From NCBI RefSeq assembly GCF_000972705.2, contig NZ_LATL02000070.1, positions 7,117-15,363 of the forward strand: DNA of 8,247 nt. Direction: 5' to 3'. Under the pieces are notes generated by a model. It made no database searches. It worked only from the letters and a program-made list of their open reading frames with translations, and was not told the DNA's origin. This document shows positions 1-6,039 of the stretch, piece after piece (within the stretch, counting starts at the first letter, position 1; each line of letters starts with the position of its first letter). A program made the position numbers and the translations under genes. This DNA is from Limnoraphis robusta CS-951. GTDB lineage: Bacteria; Cyanobacteriota; Cyanobacteriia; Cyanobacteriales; Microcoleaceae.

Positions 1-140
1 TTGTGCGAGTCGTTGACGGTTTCTTGTAGATAACGTTCTTGAGTTTCTAGAAACTGTTCATAAAATTCAATCCAAGGGTGGGTTAGATAATTAACGTTAA
101 AGTTAAACCGATCAATCCTACTGTTTCTGAACCTAACGCG
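1..140 (-). CDS. Possible N-terminal part of an unidentified protein, cut by the left window edge
   Basis: On the minus strand the frame is open from a stop at 143-141 to the window edge. From about position 116 it reads like ordinary protein: it begins I/M-DRFNFNVNYLTHPW and continues IEFYEQFLETQERYLQETV, rich in aromatic and acidic residues and helical in its second half. No ATG, GTG or TTG lies in this frame; the first sensible codon is ATT at 116-114. The seven codons further upstream include several rare AGG/AGA, which argues that translation does not begin earlier. The gene would be divergent from tldD and share its upstream region. I do not recognise the family. It could be a gene with a rare ATT start, a pseudogene that has lost its start, or chance. 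Confidence 0.35.
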
Positions 141-163
141 CTATCGTAAAGGATGTAACACTT

Positions 164-1558
164 TTGCAAGGACTAAAACAGGTGAATACTGCTATTGAAA
201 CCCAATTGCTTGATCGTATCAAAACCCACAGCGATCGCGTAGACTATCTGGAAATTCGCCTCCAACAAAGCGAAAGCACATCTATTTCCTTTCGGGGTTC
301 TCGTTTAGACGCCGTGAACCGTAGTTTTTCCCTAGCCGGAGGTATTCGCGCTTGTCATAAAGGCGGTTGGAGTTTTGTCACGTTTAATGGGTTATCTGAA
401 CTTGACGATCGCATTACCGAAGCCATTTCTCAAGCTTATTTAGTCGGACACGAAACCACTCAACTGGCGGAAATTGAAGCCATTCAGGATAAAGTATCGG
501 TTAAATTAGGCTGCGATCCGCGCGGAATTTCTCTGCAAGAAAAACGTCAACTCATCGAAAATTATAACAAACTTCTGTTAGATTTTGATTCCCGTATTCA
601 AACGACAGCCGTGAGTTATAGTGATAGCTTTAGCATCACCTATTTTGTCAATTCTCAAGGCAGTTGTATCACGCAAGAACGTCTGGATGTGAATGGTCGG
701 TTTGGTGCGATCGCCACAAATAATGGTACGGTCAGACAAGGCTTTGAAACCATTAATTCTCGCTCTGATTATAACGCTTTAATCGGCATTGAAGATCGCG
801 TTCAAAGTGCAGCCGAACGAGCCATTCGTCAGTTAGAAGCCCAGTCTGTGAAAGGGGGTCAATATACAGTCGTTCTCGATCCTTATTTAGCGGGAGTGTT
901 CATTCACGAAGCCTTTGGTCATCTCTCAGAAGCCGATTTTGTTTATGAAAATCCTCGAATGCAGGAGTTATTAGAACTGGGTAAACCGATGGCAATAGAA
1001 CAGCTTAATGTGATTGATGATGCCACCATTCCCAACTTACCCGGTTCAATATTATATGATGATGAAGGTGTTCCCGCCCAACGCAAATATTTAATTCAAA
1101 ATGGGATTTTAACTCAACGCTTGCATAATCGGGAAACCGCAGGTAAACTCAAAGAAGCTCCCACCGGAAATGCTCGGGCTTTGAATGCCACCTATCCGCC
1201 CATTGTTCGCATGACAAATACTGCGATAGAAGCAGGCGATCGCTCGTTTGATGAGATGATTTCTGATATTGATGAAGGGGTTTATGCGGTGCGAATGTTG
1301 GGCGGTCAGACCAATGGCGAAATGTTTACCTTTGCGGCGGCTGAAGGTTATATGATTCGGAATGGTCAGATTGCTGAACCTGTCAGCGATGTTACTCTCA
1401 CTGGGAATGTCTTTCAAACCCTCAAGGATATTGAAGCGATCGGCAATGATTTAAGCTACTCTAATGGCGGCTGTGGGAAAAGCGGTCAAATGCCTCTCCC
1501 TGTTAGTGTAGGGGGGCCACACGTTCGGATGAAAGAGGTTGTGGTTGGCGGTCGATAA
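164..1558 (+). CDS. tldD: TldD family zinc metallopeptidase
   Basis: This is a TldD/PmbA (peptidase U62) family protein of 464 residues, close to the roughly 480 of E. coli TldD. In characterised systems TldD pairs with TldE (PmbA) to form a cytosolic protease that degrades unfolded peptides and matures some modified peptides. The catalytic HExxxH motif is present as HEAFGH at residues 248-253. The C-terminal glycine-rich segment GGCGKSGQMPLPV (435-447) supplies Cys437, the expected third zinc ligand, followed by the family's GGPHVRMKEVVVGG ending. TldE partners lack the HExxxH motif, so this is the active subunit; no TldE gene is visible here. The start is uncertain. TTG at 164 has AAAGGA at 148-153, ten bases upstream. 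GTG at 182, in the same frame, has AAGGA at 168-172, nine bases upstream, and would shorten the protein by six residues. An ATG at 153 runs straight into a stop. The gene appears to stand alone and converges with pirA. Confidence 0.94.
   Translation: MQGLKQVNTAIETQLLDRIKTHSDRVDYLEIRLQQSESTSISFRGSRLDAVNRSFSLAGGIRACHKGGWSFVTFNGLSELDDRITEAISQAYLVGHETTQLAEIEAIQDKVSVKLGCDPRGISLQEKRQLIENYNKLLLDFDSRIQTTAVSYSDSFSITYFVNSQGSCITQERLDVNGRFGAIATNNGTVRQGFETINSRSDYNALIGIEDRVQSAAERAIRQLEAQSVKGGQYTVVLDPYLAGVFIHEAFGHLSEADFVYENPRMQELLELGKPMAIEQLNVIDDATIPNLPGSILYDDEGVPAQRKYLIQNGILTQRLHNRETAGKLKEAPTGNARALNATYPPIVRMTNTAIEAGDRSFDEMISDIDEGVYAVRMLGGQTNGEMFTFAAAEGYMIRNGQIAEPVSDVTLTGNVFQTLKDIEAIGNDLSYSNGGCGKSGQMPLPVSVGGPHVRMKEVVVGGR
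231..238. repeat. HIP1 octamer (first of seven)
   Basis: GCGATCGC is the highly iterated palindrome HIP1 of many cyanobacteria. Other exact copies lie at 707-714, 1236-1243, 2451-2458, 3956-3963, 4417-4424 and 7249-7256. Seven in 8.2 kb is far above the roughly 0.1 expected by chance. Five are inside genes and two are intergenic. They are useful mainly as a taxonomic signature. Confidence 0.95.
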
Positions 1559-1579
1559 GCGTATTGAAAAAACATTAAA

Positions 1580-1600
1580 GCGGGTTTTAAGCTAACCCGC
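1580..1600 (-). terminator. Hairpin between convergent tldD and pirA
   Basis: A perfect 7-bp stem (GCGGGTT at 1580-1586 with AACCCGC at 1594-1600) encloses a 7-base loop. Read on the minus strand, downstream of pirA, it is followed by TTTAATGTTTTTT, so it fits a rho-independent terminator for pirA. On the plus strand the following bases are not T-rich, so any action on tldD would be weaker. Confidence 0.6.
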
Positions 1601-1610
1601 CCACTCTTAA

Positions 1611-1763
1611 TCAAAGTAGCTGTTCTTTCTCTGCTTCGAGGAGTCGTACTAAGTTCTGATCGCCTTTGGCTCTGGCAATTTCGAGACGGTGTTCTAAACG
1701 TTTCTGAATATTGGCACGATGGGTTTGAGCCAATTGGCTGCTGTTCTTGGAGTTTTTGTTCAT
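1611..1763 (-). CDS. pirA: PirA-like PII-interacting regulator of arginine synthesis (50 aa)
   Basis: This is a short basic/acidic protein of 50 residues, ATG at 1763-1761 and TGA at 1613-1611. After a polar N-terminus (MNKNSKNSSQLAQ) comes a charged helical core, THRANIQKRLEHRLEIA, then RAKGDQNLVRLLEAEKEQ and a double-Leu end. Length and pattern match the small cyanobacterial family of PirA (Ssr0692 of Synechocystis, about 51 residues) as I remember it; there was no alignment. PirA binds the PII signal protein in an ADP-dependent way and keeps it from activating N-acetylglutamate kinase, damping arginine synthesis after ammonium upshift. A -10 box and an NtcA site upstream agree with nitrogen control. 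No clear Shine-Dalgarno precedes the ATG, which is common in this phylum. A longer open frame at 1486-1800 on the same strand overlaps it in another frame, covers the tldD end and looks non-coding. The coding claim is stronger than the exact family assignment. Confidence 0.75.
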   Translation of the reverse strand: MNKNSKNSSQLAQTHRANIQKRLEHRLEIARAKGDQNLVRLLEAEKEQLL

Positions 1764-1807
1764 GGTGGACTGTTTTAATTTTTTTATTGTGCTGGTTCAT
1801 TACTTTC

Positions 1808-1813
1808 AGTATA
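1808..1813 (-). promoter_or_regulatory. -10 element of pirA promoter
   Basis: On the minus strand TATACT at 1813-1808 matches the TATAAT consensus at five of six positions. It would start transcription near 1801, giving a leader of about 38 bases before the pirA ATG. No good -35 hexamer lies 17 bases upstream, where the sequence reads CTACCT, so the promoter may depend on a regulator. Confidence 0.5.
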
Positions 1814-1863
1814 ACCTTTCTCTCTCAAGCAGGTAGGGTTCCTTTGGGAAAACTTCAAATTTT

Positions 1864-1877
1864 GTAACTTAAGCTAC
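1864..1877. promoter_or_regulatory. NtcA-binding site (GTA-N8-TAC)
   Basis: GTAACTTAAGCTAC is an exact match to the NtcA consensus GTA-N8-TAC and is nearly palindromic throughout. NtcA is the CRP-family global nitrogen regulator of cyanobacteria. The centre lies about 107 bases upstream of the pirA ATG and about 70 upstream of the inferred transcription start. That is too far for standard class II activation, which centres near -41.5. It fits either class I-type activation or a repressor role. pirA is the only gene reading away from this site, since the next gene to the right ends toward it. Confidence 0.65.
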
Positions 1878-1890
1878 AGCAAATTAATTA

Positions 1891-1939
1891 GGCAAGAGGC
1901 AAAAGGCAAAAGGCAAAAGGCAAAAGGCAACAGGCAACA
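1891..1939. repeat. STRR heptamer array 1 (GGCAAAA type)
   Basis: Seven consecutive heptamers keep exact 7-base phase: one GGCAAGA, four GGCAAAA, two GGCAACA. Two more copies (GGCAACA, GGCAAAA) appear at 1992-2005. Short tandem heptamer repeats are a known feature of cyanobacterial intergenic DNA. The array begins 13 bases beyond the NtcA site. Confidence 0.9.
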
Positions 1940-1991
1940 GCGCAAACTTGCGACGGGCGCGGTTTCCGCCAGAAGCACAGTTTGTAAGAGA
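1940..1991. repeat. GC-rich inverted-repeat spacer between heptamer arrays
   Basis: This non-coding stretch separates the two heptamer families. It contains CGCAA/TTGCG (1941-1945 with 1948-1952) and GGCG/CGCC (1956-1959 with 1967-1970), two adjacent short hairpins. Its composition differs sharply from the A-rich repeats around it, so it could be a copy of a dispersed repeat family, but only one copy is visible here. Confidence 0.4.
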
Positions 1992-2005
1992 GGCAACAGG
2001 CAAAA

Positions 2006-2105
2006 ACTGGTAACTGGTCACTGGTCACTGTAAACTGTCTTCACTGGTCACTGATAACTGATAACTGTCTTCACTGGTCACTGGTCACTGGTAACTGGTA
2101 ACTGA
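2006..2105. repeat. STRR heptamer array 2 (ACTGGTC type)
   Basis: Tandem heptamers of the forms ACTGGTA, ACTGGTC, ACTGATA and ACTGTAA run from 2006 to about 2105. Two 9-base variants, ACTGTCTTC at 2034-2042 and 2064-2072, interrupt the 7-base phase. These mark a higher-order unit of 30 bases (ACTGTCTTC followed by three heptamers) that is starting to be duplicated. There is no spacer structure like that of a CRISPR array. The array stops at the terminator of the gene to its right. Confidence 0.9.
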
Positions 2106-2129
2106 AAAAGCCCCCAAGGTTCAGGGGGC
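2105..2129 (-). terminator. Rho-independent terminator of the P-loop/DRTGG gene
   Basis: Read on the minus strand, a perfect 6-bp GC stem (GCCCCC/GGGGGC, 2129-2124 with 2115-2110) with an 8-base loop is followed directly by TTTTT at 2109-2105. It lies 28 bases past the stop codon of the gene at 2157-3251 and is a textbook intrinsic terminator. Confidence 0.88.
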
Positions 2130-2156
2130 GGATCAAGCGCTCAACTGATGTTGAAC

Positions 2157-3251
2157 TTAGAGATTAGAAGGAATAGGGGCTTCTAAACCCAAACGTTTCA
2201 TAAAACTATCGAGATCGAAATGTTCAGCCATCAGTTGGGTGATACACTCAACCTTAGTGGGTTCATGGACGCGAACTTGACCAAAGGTGCGATCAATAAT
2301 TTCTACCGTCGTCAGGGTATCGAGATCAACGGATAAAACCGGGACTTCTAGATCATCAGCCCGAGTCAAAACCATCGGATCGGGAGTGATTTGTCCGGTT
2401 AAAATCAAACAATGGGTTGATTTTTCGAGCGCTGCAAGCTGAATATCGGTGCGATCGCCCCCAGTCACGACTGCCATATTCCTGGCGCGATCAAAGTATT
2501 TCATCGCCGCACTGACATTCATCGCTCCAACCGTGAGACTTTCAACCATGACATCCAAATGAGCGCCCCCGCAAAGCACTTGAGCGTTCAGTTGTTTTAC
2601 GAGTTCTTCAACCGCCACACTCCGTAACAGGGCATTTCGGGGTATAATCCCCAGTAGGGGAATGCCTTCGCGCTGTAGAAACGGCTGAATCAAATTCGTC
2701 ATGATTTCTAGACGCTCGGCAGGCAGATCATTGATCAAAACTCCCATCAGGTGATCGCCCAATTGGGCTTGAGCAGCAAGGAAGTCATCAATTGCGTTTA
2801 AAGACTGCAAGCGTTCAACGAGCATCACGGGGGCATCGAGTTCTTGGGCCATCTGCGATAAAGACAGATCAAATAAACGACCTTGGTTTAAAGTTCCCGG
2901 CCCTTCTAACAAAATTAAATCACCCTGTAACCCCTGTAAATAAGAAGCTAGAGGCTGACGAGAATCTGCCGCCTGTTCGGCTTGTAACTGAGCCTGGATG
3001 GTGTTGTCTGTAAGGACGACGACAGGTGAACCCACCTGGGAAGCCGACAGTTCTAAAGTAGTCGCGACGAACTGAACATCAGCATCGAAAGGTTCTGCGG
3101 CATTACCGATTTCTGTTCCCAGGGGCTTACCATAAGCAACTTGAATATTATGATGCGTTCGCAACTGACGGGCTAGCCCCAGTGCAATTGCCGATTTACC
3201 ACTGAAAGGCTGTGTTGAACCGATTAAAAGGGACTTGGCGGACTTAGCCAC
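2157..3251 (-). CDS. Phosphotransacetylase-like P-loop/DRTGG domain protein
   Basis: This 364-residue protein has an N-terminal dethiobiotin-synthetase-like P-loop ATPase fold (about 5-205) with the Walker A motif GSTQPFSGKS at 11-20 and a LLEGPG segment at 114-119. A DRTGG domain follows (about 215-325), with the diagnostic GGDRTDIQLAAL at 264-275. The same two modules form the regulatory N-terminal half of large bacterial phosphotransacetylases such as E. coli Pta. The C-terminal acetyltransferase domain is absent, so it should not be called a phosphotransacetylase on this evidence; its substrate is unknown. A BioD role is unlikely because of the DRTGG domain. The start is GTG at 3251-3249, supported by GAGGAG at 3265-3260, eight bases upstream. 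The N-terminus MAKSAKSLLIGST leads directly into the P-loop, so the protein is complete and soluble. It is monocistronic and ends at a strong terminator. Confidence 0.9.
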   Translation of the reverse strand: MAKSAKSLLIGSTQPFSGKSAIALGLARQLRTHHNIQVAYGKPLGTEIGNAAEPFDADVQFVATTLELSASQVGSPVVVLTDNTIQAQLQAEQAADSRQPLASYLQGLQGDLILLEGPGTLNQGRLFDLSLSQMAQELDAPVMLVERLQSLNAIDDFLAAQAQLGDHLMGVLINDLPAERLEIMTNLIQPFLQREGIPLLGIIPRNALLRSVAVEELVKQLNAQVLCGGAHLDVMVESLTVGAMNVSAAMKYFDRARNMAVVTGGDRTDIQLAALEKSTHCLILTGQITPDPMVLTRADDLEVPVLSVDLDTLTTVEIIDRTFGQVRVHEPTKVECITQLMAEHFDLDSFMKRLGLEAPIPSNL

Positions 3252-3484
3252 GTAACCGACTCCTCTATGCGTTGAATGTGTCTAATGGCAATGCCCAACA
3301 TGACCATTACCCGATGTGACGTTGTTCAATCAACCTAACCCTGTAAACTTTAAAAAAGAAGGATTATGCGATCGTATAACTGCGATTATGATACACCAAC
3401 GACTTGAACAACTGTTAGATAAGATACGGGTTTTTTAGGGTTTCGAGAACAGCCAATCAAGTTTTTAGCAGTTGTTAACGGAGA
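3252..3484. other. Intergenic region with GTTGTTCAA inverted repeats
   Basis: Both flanking genes are on the minus strand, so this is the upstream region of the P-loop/DRTGG gene and the downstream region of ebsA. GTTGTTCAA at 3321-3329 is the exact inverse of TTGAACAAC at 3404-3412. The overlapping AACAACTG (3407-3414) is the inverse of CAGTTGTT at 3469-3476, so one arm could pair with either partner. On the minus strand candidate -10 boxes (CATAAT, TATACG) occur between 3366 and 3395, but no convincing -35 goes with them. No clear terminator for ebsA is visible. Confidence 0.4.
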
Positions 3485-3874
3485 TTAATCGAGATAGTGG
3501 AGTAGCCGCTTGTAGAACTCTTGAGAGAAATCTATCGTGCGATTGCGGCTAAAATTCTGAAGCACTTCGATCAGATAGCGAATAAATTCATAATTCGACA
3601 TCGTGACTTCATAACTGAGATCCGCATTGCCATCAAACTGCACCCGACAGCGAGTTAAATCAGCCGGAAGAGAAGAAACAGTCCAAGTCGCAACAAACGG
3701 AATATCCTCACCGCTATCAATTTTACGAGCGCCTTCCAAACTTTTTTCTTTGTAGAGACTAATCGACAGGGGTAAATATCTACGACTCTTCTCATCGTAA
3801 TAAGGCTGATAGACAATCACTTCTCGCTTGTCGGCGGGCTTAAGTTGACTGATGACTGTGGCGGAGTGTGACAT
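3485..3874 (-). CDS. ebsA: EbsA-like type IV pilus biogenesis protein
   Basis: This 129-residue soluble protein has no signal peptide or membrane segment. Its most family-like stretch is SLPADLTRCRVQFDGNADL (about 68-86), followed by a YEVTMSNYEFIRYLIEVL helix. The N-terminal part carries VYQPYYDEKSRRYLPL and SLEGARKI. This pattern matches cyanobacterial EbsA as I recall it. In Synechococcus elongatus EbsA is needed for type IV pilus assembly, forms a complex with the pilus ATPase PilB and Hfq, and takes part in biofilm self-suppression. The start is ATG at 3874-3872 with AGGA at 3887-3884, nine bases upstream. No pilus gene is next to it, so the context does not help. The conserved cyanobacterial family is fairly certain; the EbsA name rests on memory of the motif. 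Confidence 0.75.
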   Translation of the reverse strand: MSHSATVISQLKPADKREVIVYQPYYDEKSRRYLPLSISLYKEKSLEGARKIDSGEDIPFVATWTVSSLPADLTRCRVQFDGNADLSYEVTMSNYEFIRYLIEVLQNFSRNRTIDFSQEFYKRLLHYLD

Positions 3875-4112
3875 TCTTAGATTTCCTGCAAAGACCGATC
3901 ATTTCCAATTTAGCTGACATTGGACTTCCTGCCATCGCTTAACAGCGATCTCTGTGCGATCGCCACCGACACACAGAAGACAACAATGTTAGATACTAGA
4001 GTGTGTAGAAAATGAGCATTCCTGAGAAATGCCAGGCGGGTTCACAGGTTCAATGCCCCGAAAAACGCTCAAGACGACGGTATAATCAGAGCTGTAAACT
4101 CACGCTTTGAAA
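3875..4112. other. Divergent intergenic region upstream of ebsA and the mgdA side
   Basis: It holds a perfect hairpin ATCGCT/AGCGAT (3934-3939 with 3944-3949, loop TAAC). Next to it is a longer-range pair, TCTGTG at 3951-3956 with CACAGA at 3972-3977, whose loop contains a HIP1 site. Neither is followed by a T-tract, so they are not obvious terminators. The only clear promoter-like hexamer is TATAAT at 4081. Confidence 0.45.
4081..4086 (+). promoter_or_regulatory. -10 element upstream of micro-ORF and mgdA
   Basis: A perfect TATAAT would place transcription start near 4093, about 20 bases before the micro-ORF at 4113 and 215 before mgdA. The hexamer 17 bases upstream (CCGAAA at 4058-4063) is a poor -35. 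There is no extended TGn motif and no NtcA box nearby. Confidence 0.45.
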
Positions 4113-4271
4113 ATGCCTGAAGTTCTCACAAGATCTTGCCAATGGGAAGTTACGCCGCAACAGCTTGAAACACTTGATGCGCTGCTTTCTGATTGGGCTG
4201 AGTGCGGAGAGTACCTGAATGCCAACACCCGGGGAAAACTGACAAATCAGATCGAGTGTCGAGTTCTTTGA
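4113..4271 (+). CDS. Possible 52-aa micro-protein upstream of mgdA
   Basis: The open frame ATG 4113 to TGA 4271 encodes a mainly helical, acidic 52-residue protein. It begins MPEVLTRSCQWEVTPQQ and then reads LETLDALLSDWAECGEYLN. It has three cysteines (9, 31, 49) and two tryptophans. It starts about 20 bases after a TATAAT box and ends 36 bases before mgdA, so the two could be cotranscribed. No Shine-Dalgarno is visible and I recognise no family. It may be a real small gene, an upstream regulatory ORF, or chance. Confidence 0.35.
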   Translation: MPEVLTRSCQWEVTPQQLETLDALLSDWAECGEYLNANTRGKLTNQIECRVL

Positions 4272-4307
4272 TTTTAGATCAGTATTGAGGGTGAAATTAG
4301 ATTATCC

Positions 4308-5858
4308 ATGCCCAAAAAGTCTTGGCCTGAAAAACGATTAAGCAACAAGCTGAACGCAGACATGAGACGATTGACATCAACACCGACCAATTCATCTAAT
4401 CAAAACCATTCTTACGGCGATCGCCATGATTATCAACCAGAGTGCAACACCGTAGAAGCCGATCAGCAAGTTGATTCTGACTTGTTATCTGAACATCCAG
4501 TTGAACCGATGGCAATTTCACCCCTAATCTATCAGGGGCGACGTCGAAAGGCGGCTGTGGTTCTCAGTATGATTTGGGGAGGAACAATCACCCTACATCT
4601 GGTTTCTTGGGGATCGTGGTTGATTCTCGGTTTAACGGGATTGCTTTCGATTCATGCGTTGCGTATTCTGTTGAAGCAACCCCAGGGTGAATCAAATCAA
4701 ACTTTAGCATCTGATCGCGACTATTGGCCTTTTGTCTCTTTGCTGGTGGCGGCGAAAAATGAAGAATCCGTGATTCGCAATTTAGTTGAGAATTTATGTA
4801 CTCTAGATTATCCCTCCGATGCCTACGAAGTTTGGGTGATTGATGATCAAAGCACCGATAACACGCCTCGGGTGTTAGATCAGCTTGCAGAAAAGTTCGA
4901 TCACCTCAAAGTTCTGCATCGTCGCAATGGCGGGGGCGGAAAATCGGGGGCGCTCAATCAAGTTTTACCCTTAACCCAAGGTGAAATGCTCGGGGTATTT
5001 GATGCGGATGCTCAAGTTTCCTCGGATTTATTGCGGAAAGTCATTCCTCTGTTTGACGAAGATCGCATTGGTGCGGTACAAATGCGAAAAGCGATCTCCA
5101 ACGCCTCACTCAACTTTTGGACTCATTGCCAAGCCGCAGAAATGGCACTGGATGCCTTTTTTCAAGAGCAACGAATCGCTCTCGGCGGAATTGGAGAATT
5201 GCGGGGAAATGGTCAGTTTGTTCGACGGAGCGCGATTGAAAGCTGTGGCGGTTGGAACGAAGAAACCATCACAGATGATCTCGATTTGACGATTCGACTC
5301 CATCTTAACGATTGGGATATCGAATTTTTAGCCTCACCGCCGGTCTACGAAGAAGGGGTAACAGGAGCAATCGGATTATGGCATCAACGCAACCGTTGGG
5401 CTGAAGGCGGCTATCAACGCTATCTCGATTATTGGAAACCTTTGTTGAGTAATCGCCTCGGGACTGGCAAAACTCTAGATTTATTCGGGTTTTTAGTCAT
5501 GCAATATCTAGTCCCCACCGCCGCCGTACCGGATTTGATCATGGCAGCGCTGTTGCGTCGTTTGCCCATTACCAGCCCCTTGTCGTTGATGGCGATCACG
5601 CTGTCGGTTTTGGGAATGTTTATGGGGTTGCGTCGCATCCACAACCCGGAAAAGATGGCTTCCCCAACCTCTCAATCCCCAAATCAATCTTTAATGACCT
5701 GGTTGATGGCGGGGTTGCAAAGCATACGCGGAACTCTTTATATGTTGCATTGGTTTATCGTCATCGGCAGTACCGCGATCCGCATCTCTGTCCGTCCGAA
5801 GCGTTTGAAGTGGGTAAAAACAGTTCATCAAGGAATGTCAGGAACCCCCCAAACCTAA
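4308..5858 (+). CDS. mgdA: GT2 glycosyltransferase, likely monoglucosyldiacylglycerol synthase
   Basis: This 516-residue membrane glycosyltransferase matches the MgdA (Sll1377) type. MgdA transfers glucose from UDP-glucose to diacylglycerol, making the glucolipid later epimerised to MGDG, the main thylakoid lipid. A polar N-terminal tail (1-77) is followed by YQGRRRKAA and two hydrophobic helices (about 82-122). The GT2 catalytic domain (about 141-375) has all expected motifs: DD at 179-180 (VIDDQSTD), DAD at 232-234, GELRGNGQFVRR at 296-307, TDD at 322-324 as the catalytic base region, and QRNRW at 360-364. Three more hydrophobic segments follow (about 390-416, 424-441, 475-494). The first ATG is taken as start, but the only Shine-Dalgarno-like GAGGG (4287-4291) is 16 bases away. 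Met19 or Met68 are alternatives that would remove much of the polar tail. GT2 with QxxRW is certain; the lipid substrate is inferred from overall pattern, and a polysaccharide synthase remains possible. Confidence 0.85.
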   Translation: MPKKSWPEKRLSNKLNADMRRLTSTPTNSSNQNHSYGDRHDYQPECNTVEADQQVDSDLLSEHPVEPMAISPLIYQGRRRKAAVVLSMIWGGTITLHLVSWGSWLILGLTGLLSIHALRILLKQPQGESNQTLASDRDYWPFVSLLVAAKNEESVIRNLVENLCTLDYPSDAYEVWVIDDQSTDNTPRVLDQLAEKFDHLKVLHRRNGGGGKSGALNQVLPLTQGEMLGVFDADAQVSSDLLRKVIPLFDEDRIGAVQMRKAISNASLNFWTHCQAAEMALDAFFQEQRIALGGIGELRGNGQFVRRSAIESCGGWNEETITDDLDLTIRLHLNDWDIEFLASPPVYEEGVTGAIGLWHQRNRWAEGGYQRYLDYWKPLLSNRLGTGKTLDLFGFLVMQYLVPTAAVPDLIMAALLRRLPITSPLSLMAITLSVLGMFMGLRRIHNPEKMASPTSQSPNQSLMTWLMAGLQSIRGTLYMLHWFIVIGSTAIRISVRPKRLKWVKTVHQGMSGTPQT

Positions 5859-6039
5859 ATCACGCTAGTCTTCGTTTTGAATCCGCTAGACTCAGAAGTA
5901 CCGACACAGCAGCGTGCCAGTCAATTTCAGTGGGTTGGCTTGAGTCCATTACGGACTAAATCAACTCTGTACATTTTCTGAGCGAGGGTGTTGCTAGGAT
6001 GGATATTCAACTCAATTTGCCATTCAAGGGTAAACAGCT
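5859..6039. other. Intergenic region before sucC
   Basis: It holds a 5-bp hairpin AGTCC/GGACT (5943-5957, loop ATTAC) without a T-tract, and a possible weak promoter TTGGCT-16-TAAATC (5935-5940 and 5957-5962). A mini-ORF (5999-6052) overlaps the sucC start. AAGGG at 6026-6030, nine bases before the ATG, is a clear ribosome binding site for sucC. No terminator for mgdA is evident. Confidence 0.4.

Noticed and set aside
1486..1800. 104-residue open frame on the minus strand over the tldD end and pirA
   Set aside because: It overlaps tldD antisense and lies in a different frame from pirA. Its translation is low in hydrophobic clusters and rich in Ser, Arg and Gln, without recognisable motifs, whereas the pirA frame has clean boundaries.
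1891..2105. Possible CRISPR array
   Set aside because: Repeats are 7 bases with no spacers between them, so they are STRR-type tandem repeats.
3388..3438. 16-residue frame downstream of TATAAC-like sequence
   Set aside because: Too short, no Shine-Dalgarno, and no downstream gene on the same strand.
4012..4110. 32-residue open frame just before the 52-residue micro-ORF
   Set aside because: The TATAAT box lies inside it, its composition is Arg/Cys/Ser rich without pattern, and there is no ribosome binding site.
4981..5289. 102-residue alternative plus frame inside mgdA
   Set aside because: It lies entirely within the catalytic domain coding sequence of mgdA, which is conserved in its own frame.
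5943..5957. Hairpin AGTCC/GGACT as terminator of mgdA
   Set aside because: Only five base pairs, no T-tract, and close to the sucC promoter region; could equally be an operator or chance.
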